Source of the DNA: Liolophura sinensis
Taxonomy: Eukaryota > Mollusca > Polyplacophora > Chitonida > Chitonidae
Length of the DNA: 64,000 bases
Direction: 5' to 3'
NCBI RefSeq assembly: GCF_032854445.1
Contig: NC_088296.1
Location: 3,185,246 to 3,249,245 of the forward strand
In this document: positions 1 to 12,200 of the stretch, in pieces
How positions within the stretch are numbered: the stretch's first letter is position 1
Layout of the letters: every line of letters starts with the position of its first letter
The notes under the pieces: model-generated
Told to the model about the DNA's origin: nothing
The model's database searches: none
The model's input: only the letters and a program-made list of their open reading frames with translations
Program-made: the position numbers and the translations under genes

Positions 1-167
1 AGTTTTTCTTTTATATCTCAGACAAAAACGTAAAACTTTACGATAATCAATGCCTTCCAAAAGAAATTAGACATCTTAAATGACATCGACCCAATCTTGT
101 TTATGTCGGGCACCAGGTATTTCGTTATGTCCGGAGGCAAGGAAAGGTTTCCGAAGACATGCACGTA

Positions 168-181
168 GCGCCATCTGGTGG
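168..181 (-). promoter_or_regulatory. Candidate CTCF core site just upstream of LEO1
   Basis: On the minus strand the sequence reads CCACCAGATGGCGC, which fits the CTCF core consensus CCASYAGRKGGC. It lies about 45 bases before the LEO1 start codon, in the presumed 5' UTR or promoter. This is a motif match only. Confidence 0.4.
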
Positions 182-226
182 GGCAAGTGCGCAGTGCTGC
201 CGGTAAAGTACAACAACAACGACATC

Positions 227-281
227 ATGTCGGACAATGAAATGGAGGAAATGTTTGGCAGCGATGCCGGGTCGGAAAATG
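227..281 (+). CDS. LEO1: LEO1 coding exon 1
   Basis: Encodes [18 protein letters not shown] and ends in phase 1 at the donor G|GTGAGG. The Met plus acidic LFGSD-like start is typical of LEO1 N-termini, which fixes the start codon at 227. Confidence 0.93.
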
Positions 282-3200
282 GTGAGGACGTTTTGTGATT
301 GTTTGCATTTTCATTTCACTTGAATACCAGTTTTTAATCTCAGTTTGATAAATGTGTTTTCAATTATCTAAACAACCCTTGTAGTACTCACATTGTGCCA
401 GTATATCGCGGAAATTGAGCATTTGATAGAGTGCAACATGAAAATTCTAAATGTAATAAGGTTTAACAAAAAATGCTTAAAGACCATTCCATTCGGAGTG
501 AAGGTGTTCTCACGGTCTTATTTTTTAAACAGTTATCTATTCTCTTGGAATTTGCTGGTGACAGGTCGTCAAGATCATTCATTTGTAGATCTCGGGTGCT
601 TCCATGGCTCAGTCGTTTAGCGCGCTAGCGCAGCGTAATGACCCAGGAGTCTCTCACCAATGCGGTCGCTGTGAGTTCAAGTCCAGTTCATGCTGGCTTC
701 CTCTCCGGCCGTACGTGGGAATGTCTGTCAGGAACCTGCGGATAGTCGTGGTTTTCCCCCGGGCTGTGCCACCCACCATAATGCTGGCCGCCGTCGTATA
801 AGTGAAATATTCTTGAGTACGGTGTAAAACACCAATCAAATAAATAAATAAATAAATTTGTAGATCTCCAGCAGTGGGCTTGTCAAACTGCATATAGCTT
901 GTTTTATGTCCCCTAAATCGATTCCCACCATTAAAACGTCGAAAACGGGGAAAAAATGGTAGAATATGGTCATTAAACATCAGAAGATATACTCCACTTC
1001 ACTTGAGCCACCGTTGATGATGTCACGATGGTACATTCGGTGCAGTCATGTGAGGCTTCGCTGTGCGTACAACACAGTAATCACTATAATTGTACAACTA
1101 ATTTCAAGATTATTCCAAATTTGCAGATGGTCTTGGGTTTCCTGGCTTCCTCCCACCATAATGCTGGCTGCCGTCGTATAAGTGAAATATTCTTGAGTAT
1201 GGCGTAAAACACCAATCTGTTAAATAAATAAATAAGATTGTTCCATACCAACTGCAGTAACACAACGTAAGATACTGTAAAGCTACAAATATGGCCTAAA
1301 AAAGCAACAGATTGTACCTTCTCCAACCTACCTGGTCTAGCCCAACCAGCACCTGTAGCCAGGTGCTAAAAGCTCTACCTGTACCTGACCACGTCATCTT
1401 TTTCTTTGTTGTCGCTGATTATGTAATACCTTTCAGCCAGGTAAACACTCTCAAACCCATCCTATAGTTTATTTCTCATCACTGGTATCATTCAAAATAG
1501 AAGTATCTTATGTAACGTGCTGCAACAACATCATCAATCTGATCTTTTTTCTCAAAATGTTTCTTACTTCTAAAAAGGCTGTTTTTGTGTAGTTAGACCA
1601 TAAAATAGAGGTACTCGCGTTCTGTAAGAAGCAAAACATTTTTTTTTCAATTGGGCCAAATATGGCAGCAAGTTTCCACAAGGCTAGGTATTAGATCCTC
1701 ACTTTCGTATCCTCGACTTCCCAACTATGACGAGGTCAGTGCAACAAAAAAGAAGAGATTTGACAAAGATTAACCTAAATTTATGGTAACAGAGTGTGAA
1801 TCTTCAGTGAAATAAATTGTTAGTTACGTGGTAAGTGTGCTATTCTACATATGGAGACTACTGGTTTTTAATTTTGAAAAAATTTTTTGTCACAAATGTA
1901 CATCCTACAGATTGAGAAAATATGGACTAGATCTCACCAAATGCAACCTTCTGTTATGGAGAACATATGAGATTTGCCACATGCAATCCCTAACTATACT
2001 ATAAGCAAATGCTGAAGGACAAGGCTTATCCCAAAATAAAGTCAAACGAAAAAGAAAAGAAAACTCAGAATTTCACTCCTGGTATGCTGAAGTTGTTACT
2101 TGGTTGTTTGAAACAGCAGGCTGGGACACTAACTGTAGGGAGTAGGGGCTGGTTAGCGGCCAGGTCAGTCCACACCTCCCCTGTTAGCTGCCGTCCACGT
2201 GTGTCCAGATTGGATGCCGTACCTGAAGGGCGTTTATGCGAACCCAGACAAAATTAAAAGTGACATTTCTGTGAGTTTCCGATCGCTATTTCTGTTCAAG
2301 CCTTAGTTATTTTTATCATTGATACTTTTTGGTAAAACATAAAAGACTAGCTCGATTATTACTTTTAACGATGTGGAAGGACTGACTGTTCTCATCACTG
2401 CAACTCATCATTCGCAGACTCCACTGCATGGTTCTTTGTGTCATAGCTGGTATTGCTTCACTTGGCTATAAAAAACAAATAGTCTGTGTACTGCAAAATG
2501 ATGCAATTTTTCACAGGTAGTACCATCATTCCAGTTCCAGTTCGTGCCAGACAAACCAGAAGAGAGCAAGTGTGTGTCGTCTACAGTTGCCAGTACATGT
2601 ATGAGAGTGAAAATCAGCTGACGTGTCACTTATACAGGCGCTATTGATGCTGTACACATTTTTCAGGGGTTTAATGCCGCTCCATTATCTGACAAAATAT
2701 TTGTTGTAAAACTGTTTTTCAGGATTCTAATTAAGAATTACAGTACACAAAGTTCACAGTGGACTTGTCACTGCTTTTCAGGGCTTTTTAATACATAATC
2801 CCGATAAGTCTTCCTTGGCATGATGTTACCCGGCCAGGTCTCCACAGCCAACAGGATAGGCACAGGGTCCAACTTTAATGTTCTTTTGTTCACAGATGGA
2901 ACTCGTTAACATAAAATTTTTTAAAAGCCATTTACATACTAAAATACAATAAATATTGTATGTAGGGAAGATTTAGTGTGAAAATTGGCGTTGGGGCTCT
3001 CCTATAAGCTGAGGTTGTTGTTGACATCACATGACAGAGGGCATGACGTCAGTTCATTGAGGAATCTACTTTTCACAATGGGCATCTGGAAAAGGGCGTC
3101 AGCGACGAGTCTAGTGGCCAGCAACTTTAACTCTACAATACCATAAATCAGGGCTTCCTCTGGGTCAGTATCTTTTTTAGCCGGTCACTTTAGCCACTCA

Positions 3201-6200
3201 TCAGATTTTGTAGCAAATGTTATTTTTCTTTAGCCATACTTCCTTAGCGGCTTTGACTTAATCTCTTGTGATCATCATCTGATTGAATGGAAGCAGTATC
3301 CAGGACTCTTGTAGGTCTCCATCTGTAATTTAATTGTTTTTGTCTGCCTCGGTGTAGCTGCTAAAATCAACTTGATCTCGTCCAGCTATATCTGGAGTTT
3401 ATCAAACGTTACATTTAGAACAATTGCCCTCAAAGTAATGGACCAATGCTTGGCGGCATGTTTTTGTTTTTTGAAAGAAAAAATCAATCCTTTTTTCAAC
3501 CTATCTGTATGATCCAAGTGAAATCCTAGAAAAATTGCGAAAACTCTCATGGTAGATTTTGTAAAACCATTGTTTGTTTTTCCTTCAGTAAATAAATTTG
3601 TCGCCAAAAATTTGCATTTTTTCAAAATTTATCGCCATTTCAAAAAATTGTTTTAAATTTCCGACAATGGCAAGTGCCAGAGGAAGCCCTGATAAATCTT
3701 GAGAATTCTATAATCTGTTAACTATACTGCTTGTTTATGTTGATGTTTAAAGTTTCCCCACGTACTGATGTTGATCAAGGTTGGATACAGTCTCTTTGTG
3801 TTCATCAGACGGACTCTTCAAAACAGTCATATGGTCCAAAAATAGAAAGAAAAAAAAGGTTCAAAAATCAAATCTTTTTTATTAAGTCTGTACTTAAACA
3901 GTACCCTGAGTCTTTTACTACTGGAGTCGCCAACAGGAGGATCAACGGAGAAGCAAAGACAAGAAAAAAAACAAAAAACTTAACACTTCCATATGTCTTT
4001 GTGGGAAAATTTGGAGTGGATGTCGCGTTTGTTTACACATGTGCAGTGCAACCAGTTTAGTTGTATTGCTAGGCAACTTGTCTTGTGCGTATATGCACAT
4101 GTGCTTTTGATATGTGGAAGCTTTTCTACAACAAATACCGTCTTGTGTTTGTCATGAAGTCAACTGGAATTTGTAATCTCTTTTTTTAAACAGCTATTAT
4201 TGTGTTTAAGTGCATGAACGTTACTGTATTAAAATCGCAGAAGTTGCTGAAGAGTTACCTCCCTTGTGATGGCATGTTGATTTGAGCTCGTGTTTTTTAG
4301 TGCTAATTAGTGCTGAAAACATTTAGGTATTATAAAAACACAATGGTATTGTTGGATTTTTGGTACAGAGGGACAAAAAATTTAATCAGAAAAGCTGAGA
4401 TGTTTGTAACAAAAACAGGAGGAAAGAGAGCTCTGACAATTTTAAGTAAGTACATTGGCTGGAATTCACAAGAAACATTCTACATTTAATCAGAAAAAGC
4501 TGAAATGCTTGTGATAAAAACGGGAGGAAAGAGAGCTCTGACAATTTTAAGTAAGTACATTGGCTGGAATTCACAAGAAACATTCTACATTTAATCAGAA
4601 AAGCTGAGATGCTTGTGATAAAAACGGGAGGAAAGAGAGCTCTGACAATTTTAAGTAAGTACATTGGCTGGAATTCACAAGAAACATTCTACATTTAATC
4701 AGAAAAGCTGAGATGTTTGTGATAAAAACGGGAGGAAAGAGAGCTCTGACAATTTTAAGTAAGTACATTGGCTGGAATTTACAAGAAACATTCTACATTT
4801 AATCAGAAAAAGCTGAGATGCTTGTGATAAAAACGGGAGGAAAGAGAGCTCTGACAATTTTAAGTAAGTACATTGGCTGGAATTCACAAGAAACATTCTA
4901 CATTCAATCAGAAAAGCTGAGATGCTTGTAACAAAAAACGGGAGGAAAGAGAGCTCTGACAATTTTAAGTAAGTACATTGGCTGGAATTTACAAGAAACA
5001 TTCTACATTTAATCAGAAAAAGCTGAGATGCTTGTGATAAAAACGGGAGGAAAGACAGCTCTGACAATTTTAAGTAAGTACATTGGCTGGAATTCACAAG
5101 AAACATTCTACATTCAATCAGAAAAGCTGAGATGCTTGTGATAAAAACGGGAGGAAAGAGAGCTCTGACAATTTTAAGTAAGTACACTGGCTGGAATTTT
5201 GGGGTTTTCAGCAAAAAAAAATTTGCTGAATTTTGGTACAGGAAAACAGTATGAATTTGTGCCTGTATTTTGCCGCTGACTTGTCAACATGGAAGCAGAC
5301 ACAGCCACTGATTTGTACGCAATATTTATTTAAGGCCTATGGGACATAGGAATAAACTAAACACCACAGAAATCAATGGCTGATAATTTTTTTATGGTCT
5401 CAGATTTATTTGCAAACCATACGCTATAAAGGCTCAAGCAATTCACCTCCAAAGCCTTCAAAATTTGTGTTATTAAACAAAGGTAAGAAACTTATTAACC
5501 TTTTTGTGGTATATGGATTATTGTGACTGGTGTAATTAACTAGTATAAAGGTATTCCCACAGTGTCAAGTGATTACTGCAAAGTAAAACTTCAATCAATC
5601 AGTCAGACTATAACAACATCCCTGCTGTATGGTGTGGATGTCACTATTATATTCCTTTCATATTATGTGCACAGAAACAGCTTAAAACAGCTTAAATCCA
5701 GCGGAAGTGGGCCCCAGACCCCCGATATTGCTGGTCAGATTTGCCTTGCTGCTCTCGCCAACAATTTTTCTGAAAAATCAGATAAGGACTCTACAAAAAT
5801 TTCTGGATCCTTCCCTGTTGATAACAAAAATACCGTATATTTCTAGAGCCTAGGTGACTAGGTTAATTTCTGACACTTGAAACTCGGAGAGCATCTACAT
5901 TTGGAAGACATTGAAAAGATTTTTATGTTTGGCTCCTGTTATGTCTTGTCTTTCAAGAGGAAGCTTTGTCTGCATCAACATGTTTAATAAGTGAGGCGGT
6001 TACTTCATTTTTGAGGGGATGTGTGGGGCCCAATATGATTGCACTCCGCACATTTGCCCAGGTCATCTTTTACCTGCGGTGGGACCTTCACCAGGATGTT
6101 TAAAGTGTATTGTGGGGCACCACAATGATGCAAAGGTGTAAGCTAGTTCATCTGTGCAAATCTTTTGTGAATTTTCTTATCATTGTATCTTTACAGGCAG

Positions 6201-9200
6201 TGCAAAAAGTGGCGGGAGCAGCCCAGCTGGCAGTGGGTCACCGGGTGGTAGTTCTAGAAGCGGGTCCCCAGTGGGCAGTGCAAGAAGTGGGTCTCCAGAT
6301 GGAAGCTCTAGAAGCGGGTCCCCAGGAGGCAGTGCAAGAAGTGGCTCCCCAGCTGGTAGTGCCAGAAGTGGGTCTCCAGCTGGTAGCGCCAGAAGTGGAT
6401 CCCCAGCTGGTAGTGCAAGAAGTGGGTCCCCAGCAGGTAGTGCAAGAAGTGGGTCCCCAGCTGGTAGTGCAAGAAGTGGGTCCTCAGCAGGCAGTGCAAG
6501 AAGTGGTTCCCCAGCTGGTAGTGCCAGAAGTGGCTCCCCAGCAGGAAGTGCAAGAAGTGGCTCCCCAGCTGGTAGTGCCAGAAGTGGCTCCCCAGCAGGC
6601 AGTGCAAGAAGTGGCTCCCCAGCTGGTAGTGCCAGAAGTGGCTCCCCAGCTGGTAGTGCCAGAAGTGGCTCCCCAGCTGGTAGTGCCCGTAGTAGAAGTG
6701 GCTCCCCAGCTGGTAGTGTTAGAAGTGGTTCTCCAGCTGGTAGTGCCCGTAGCAGAAGTGGGTCTCCAGCTGGTAGTGCCCGTAGCAGGAGTGAGTCCCC
6801 GGTTGGTAGTGCCCGTAGTAGAAGCGGGTCCCCAGCTGGTAGTGCCCGTAGTAGAAGCGGATCCCCGGCTGGTAGTGCCCATAGCAGAAGTAGGTCTCCG
6901 GCTGGTAGTGCCCGTAGCAGAAGTAGGTCCCCAGCTGGTAGTGCCCGTAGCAAGAGTAGGTCCCCAGCTGGTAGTGCCCGCAGCAGAAGTGGATCTCCGG
7001 CAGGTAGTGCGCGTAGCAGAAGTGGTTCCCCAGCAGGTAGTGCCCATAGCAGAAGTGGGTCCCCAGCTGGAAGTGCCCGTAGCAGGAGTGGATCCCCTGC
7101 TGGAAGTGCTCGTAGTAGGAGTGGATCTCCAGCCGGTAGTGCCAAAAGTGGGTCCCCGACTGAAAAGGAAAGGAAACTATCGACAGGTATTTGGTTTCAC
7201 TTCACTCACAGTATTTGGCTAAATTAACCAGGCCAGTGAGATATGATACAGGAATTCAGGTTCCTCTTTTACAAAACTTCATAAATTAGTTTTACGTATG
7301 TTGTAAATGCCGTCTTATGGCACTATAATCCACACAACTTTTATGAAACAAAGCTACAAGAAATATGTTACGAAGTTTGGCCACAGCTTGAAGCCCAGAC
7401 TCAAGGCAAATATTTATTTTAGGCACTTGATGAATGGCAATGGCGTTCTCCTGGATCTAAATGGCTTAATTCCCAAATAAACACATGAATACAGAAACAA
7501 ATAAATACTATATTAGTTTATAGACAAAGAGTTGAGCATGCTTCATTGCAGAAACGCAATTTAGTCATTCCACTTATAATTTTCGTATCAAGCATGAGTG
7601 TAATGTTACTGTAAAGTACTGTTATTCGATGAAATTTATTTTGCGTGGATTTTCTCCAAAAAATCTTAAAACTGTTTAATTTTTCCTCAGTTGTTATGAT
7701 ATGGACGAAATTACTCAGGCACGTCAAACAGGTATTATCAAGGGTGGCTTTAATCCTCCTTTGTTTCCTGCGGTGTGGCTAATCCTCGTGACCTGGGTCA
7801 GGGATTAAAACAATGGGGTATGGATTATCACTACGTAAGAAGATTACTTTCGTACCTACCGTGAGCAGTACTCAAACAGGTGTCACTTCTTTTCGAAGAA
7901 TTGATGAGTACTTTTCAACACCTGGCAAAGTGACCTTTCACCTTTCGAGCAGTTCAACGCAAAACAAATGAATTCACCATTATCGGCGCCAGTCACTCAT
8001 TCTTTATCAAGCAACGTGAGCAGTATTCAAAGAGGTGTCACTTCTTTTGCACCTTTGATGAGCAAATGGCAAAGTGATCTATCACCTTTCGAGCAGTTCA
8101 ACGCAAAGCAGAAGAATCCAGTATTATCAGCGCCAGTTATTCATTCTTTATCAAGATGTTTTCGGTTTTAATCGTCCTCTGTAACCGATTAGAAACAGCT
8201 AATAGTGAAGTAGCTGTCAAACGGCCATCATGTTGTTATCCAGAATCACAATTTGAAGCTTACTCAATCGGATAGAATGTATCAAAGCAACGTTCATTGG
8301 AAGCCAGCACGTGCTCCTAATTTTCCCTCTGCTGTTAAAATTTAGTTGGCCCACTGTGCTGACAGGAGTTGTGATAAAGATTTCACTTCATCAATACTAC
8401 GGGTACCTGTAATATATCATTCAGTATTTAATGCACCAAAATTCAGTACTTCACAGTGTTCCGAAATTGTTATTTTTTGGGGGAGATGGGGAAGGGCAAG
8501 GGAGATAATCCTTACCACTCCTTACTTGATAGGATTAGAATTCATGTTTGTTCTGTTACACACCAACCACCACTAGCATGATACATGCGTCTGTTTCCTT
8601 CTGGGTGATTGGCAGAAGGTGGCTCTCCTCGCAGTGGTCACGGTAAAGATGGGAGGGACTCTGAGGAGGAGATCAAGAAATCAAAGCCCAGGAAAATAGT
8701 GAGCGACGATGAAAGTGGGGATGAAAAGATGGATGTGGGATCGGACGACGAAACCAAAGTTGAGGGTAAGTCTGCCCGACTGTGACCCAACGTGATGAAC
8801 CATCACACCAGTAAGATGACACACTCCAAAACAAGGCCTCATTCAAAACCTGTTTGACAACAGTTATCTGTCATTTTCTGAGTTTTTGATTCACCTTTGT
8901 TGACTAGACATGGGTGTTTGATTTTTTTGTTGTAATTTAAGAATTTAAGCAATATAAATTTGTTTAAATCTGGGAGCAGTTTTCAAAATGATTCAATCTG
9001 GGATAGCTTTCAAAATGATTGTTCGGAGTGCCTTTAAGTGTTAATTTGCGTTTTTTATTTAGCCACCGTGGACAATCTGTTTGGTGATGCCGATGATATC
9101 AGTTCCGCATCAGAGGCGGAAGGAGAAGGGGGAGATAACTCTCAAAGGCAGACGGATGAGCAGGTAAATGTAAGCTTTGGTTAAACGCTGAATATGGTCC

Positions 9201-12200
9201 CACTGGTCTGTACAACAATAAGCAAAATGGAAACTTCATGCTCAGCAGGCTAAAACTGTTTTAGGTTTACAAGGTTGTCTCCCTTTGAGAAAAAAGTAAG
9301 TTTCTTGTCCAGTGTTCTTTGTAACCAACAATAAAACAGCGCTGTTGATTCAAGAGACTATCTCAAAGCTTGTAAGTAAACATTTTAGTCATGGTAAGTT
9401 TTGGTATGTTAAAATTGCTTCATTCTATGCAGATACCAGCCCCGATAGCACAGTTGGTAGAGCATCCACTTCGGGTCAGAGGGATCCTGGGTCGAGTCAC
9501 ACCTAAAACTTTAAAGTAGGAAGTTGTAACTTCCTCGCTTGACATTCAGCATGAAGGAGATACTGCCTTGACTGGTTGACCTGTATAGTATAATGGGTCG
9601 GATGGGGCGCTTTCTCGCCTTACCGAAGCCAGTCATCGGTAGCGATTTACATATCAAAGTCTTTTACCTCATAAATCAACATTTGGCTTAGCTATTCACA
9701 GGGTTGCAATTGCCTCCCATAGTACATGGATTGACAAATGCAGTGTGCAATTTGCATACCAATGAAATAGCTGCTTCCAGTAGTGGTTAGTCACTGACTA
9801 AGCCTGAAGCAGCTCCTACGTGCAAAACTTTCTTGTGTTAGTCAGGTGAATTTTTTGCTGCTATACTTCAATATTTTTTTGACGTAGTTAACGATGACTC
9901 AGTTAAAATAAGTGGCTGAATACAACATGCAGATCTGAGTTTTGTGAAATAGGTCACGCATGAGAGGGAGATCTTAGTGGGTATAGATTCATGATTAACT
10001 CATTTGCTACCACAACGTCATACAGCCCTCGCTGCCGCAACCCTGATCACCGCTTGGTCCTCGGCAGGCCACAGCAGAAATACAGTTTTGGGCTAAAAAA
10101 TTCGAAGTTTTTGTTCCATTATTTTTGGATAATTCCACCGTCAGATATTCAGTGGCAGTTGGTATTTTTGTTCTGTGAAGCATGTAAATATAAAATTAAT
10201 CACTTTATTAGAACAATGTATCTCTCGATTTGAGTAAAATGCGTTTCCATAGTTCGCGTTCGTTGTTGTTACCGGTACATTTTCTGATAGTTCAGGTTCG
10301 CATCTCTTGTTAATTCTTGAGCGTAGTTGACCTAAAGTTAATTTGTCTTTGTCAGGAGACTCTTCTATGTCACTGCTAACATCTGAAACCGAAATATCCG
10401 AATTGAAATCCTCTCAAATGTCTTTATTCATAAAGCCTTCGAAATTGTCGTCTGTACTCTAGTCCGCCATTTCGGCAAACGCCTCAGCGAAAGTCGTCGA
10501 ATCTTCTCCACATTTTTTCGCGCCTTTTTATCGCTTGCAACCAATGTAAATCTACGAACACCTCTCGGGTGGCTTCCATAGGGTCTAATAAGGAAGTATT
10601 TGATTGGTTTAGCTCCCTAAAAATCCCAATTTCCGTGCAAAAATAGACCAGTCAGAGACAGTGTTTTATGCGGCTGAAGCCACTCGCGGGGAAACAAGGT
10701 GCCCCAAGGACCAAGGGTATGGTTAGGCTGCAGCTTAAGCCGCTTCCGGGAGCGAATGAGTTAACTCACTTGGTTGGCTAAATAATAGATCTGACTTGAT
10801 GTGCATGATTTATCTCCCCTGGTGTGTGACAGTAGAGTTGCCTCTCCTGTTTCAGATGGAGCCAGCTGAGGAGCCAGAGGAAGAACCGCCGGAGACAAGG
10901 ATAGAGGTGGAGATTCCCCGCATCAACACCAAGCTCAACCGTGCCGTGCACTTTGTCAAGTTACCCAACTTCCTCAGTGTGGAAACAAGGTGAGTTATCA
11001 GTCATTCTGAGGTAGCTGTGGGAAGGCTTTACAGTGATCAGTCATTCTGAGGTGGCTGTGGAAAAGCTTTACAGTGATCAGTCATTCTGAGGTGGCTGTG
11101 GGAAAGCTTTACAGTGATCAGTCATTCTGAGGTGGCTGTGGGAAGGCTTTACAGTGATCAGTCATTCTGAGGTGGCTGTGGGAAAGCTTTACAGTGATAA
11201 GTCATTCTGAGGTGGCTGTGGGAAAGCTTTACAGTGATCAGTCATTCAGAGGTGGCTGTGGGAAAGCTTTACAGTGATCAGTCATTCTGAGGTGGCTGTG
11301 GGAAAGCTTTACAGTGATCAGTCATACTGAGGTGGCTGTGGGAAAGCTTTACAGTGATCAGTCATTCTGAGGTGGCTGTGGGAAAGCTTTACAGTGATCA
11401 GTCATTCTGAGGTGGCTGTGGGAAAGCTTTACAGTGATCAGTCATTCTGAGGTGGCTGTGGGAAGGCTTACAGTGATCACTCATTCTGAGGTGGCTGTGG
11501 GAAAGCTTTACAGTGATCAGTAATTCTGAGGTGGCTGTGGGAAAGCTGTACATCGGTCAGTCATTCTGAGGTGGCTGTGGGAGAGCTTTACAGTGATCGG
11601 TCATTCCGAGGTGGCTGTGGGAAAGCTTTACAGTGATCACTCATTCTGAGGTGGCTGTTGGAAAGCTTTACAGTGATCAGTCATTCTGAGGAGGCTGTTG
11701 GAAAGCTTTACAGTGATCAGTCTTTCTGAGGTGGCTGTGGGAAAGCTATATAGTGATCAGTCATTCTGAGGTAGCTGTGGGAAAGCTTTACAGTGATCAG
11801 TCATTCTGAGGTGGCTGTGGGAAAGCTTTACAGTGATCACTCATTCTGAGGAGGCTGTTGGAAAGCTTTACAGTGATCAGTCATTCTGAGGTGGCTGTGG
11901 GAAAGCTTTACAGTGATCAGACATTCTGAGGTGGCTGTGGGAAAGCTTTACAGTGATCAGTCATTCTGAGGTGGCTGTGGGAAGGCTTTACAGTGATCAG
12001 TCATTCTGAGGTGGCTATGGGAAAGCTTTACAGTGATCAGACATTCTGAGGTGGCTATGGGAAAGCTTTACAGTGATCAGTCATTCTGAGGTGGCTGTTG
12101 GAAAGCTTTACAGTGATCAGACATTCTGAGGTGGCTGTGGGAAAGCTTTACAGTGATCAGTCATTCTGAGGTGGCTGTTGGAAAGCTTTACAGTAATGTC

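Larger units (their letters stand above)
282..6196 (+). other. LEO1: LEO1 intron 1
   Basis: A 5.9-kb intron. It holds a near-full SINE-A (602-857), a SINE-A 3' fragment (1123-1234) and a 105-bp tandem array (4381-5205). I saw no further coding exon in 1235-4380 or 5206-6196. An unseen short acidic exon cannot be excluded, because LEO1 N-termini vary. Confidence 0.7.

Noticed and set aside
80..226. LEO1 start at the in-frame Met at position 80
   Set aside because: The added residues have no similarity to LEO1, and the family N-terminus begins at the Met at 227.
602..700. tRNA gene suspicion for SINE heads
   Set aside because: A and B boxes are present but no cloverleaf or 3' acceptor stem could be closed; the sequence continues into the SINE body.
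4386..5214. Minus-strand open frames of 92 and 171 residues
   Set aside because: Repetition of a 105-bp unit (35 codons) free of stops in one frame; no gene signals.
6180..7145. 321-residue antisense open frame (Leu/Pro/Ala/Gly/Asp repeats) over LEO1 exon 2
   Set aside because: Antisense by-product of the same repeat, with no promoter, splice or similarity support.
6110..7222. 370-residue open frame (Val/Pro/Gln/Glu repeats) in a second sense frame over LEO1 exon 2
   Set aside because: It follows from the 27/33-bp periodicity. Splice sites, phases and family context support only the Ser/Arg/Gly/Pro frame.
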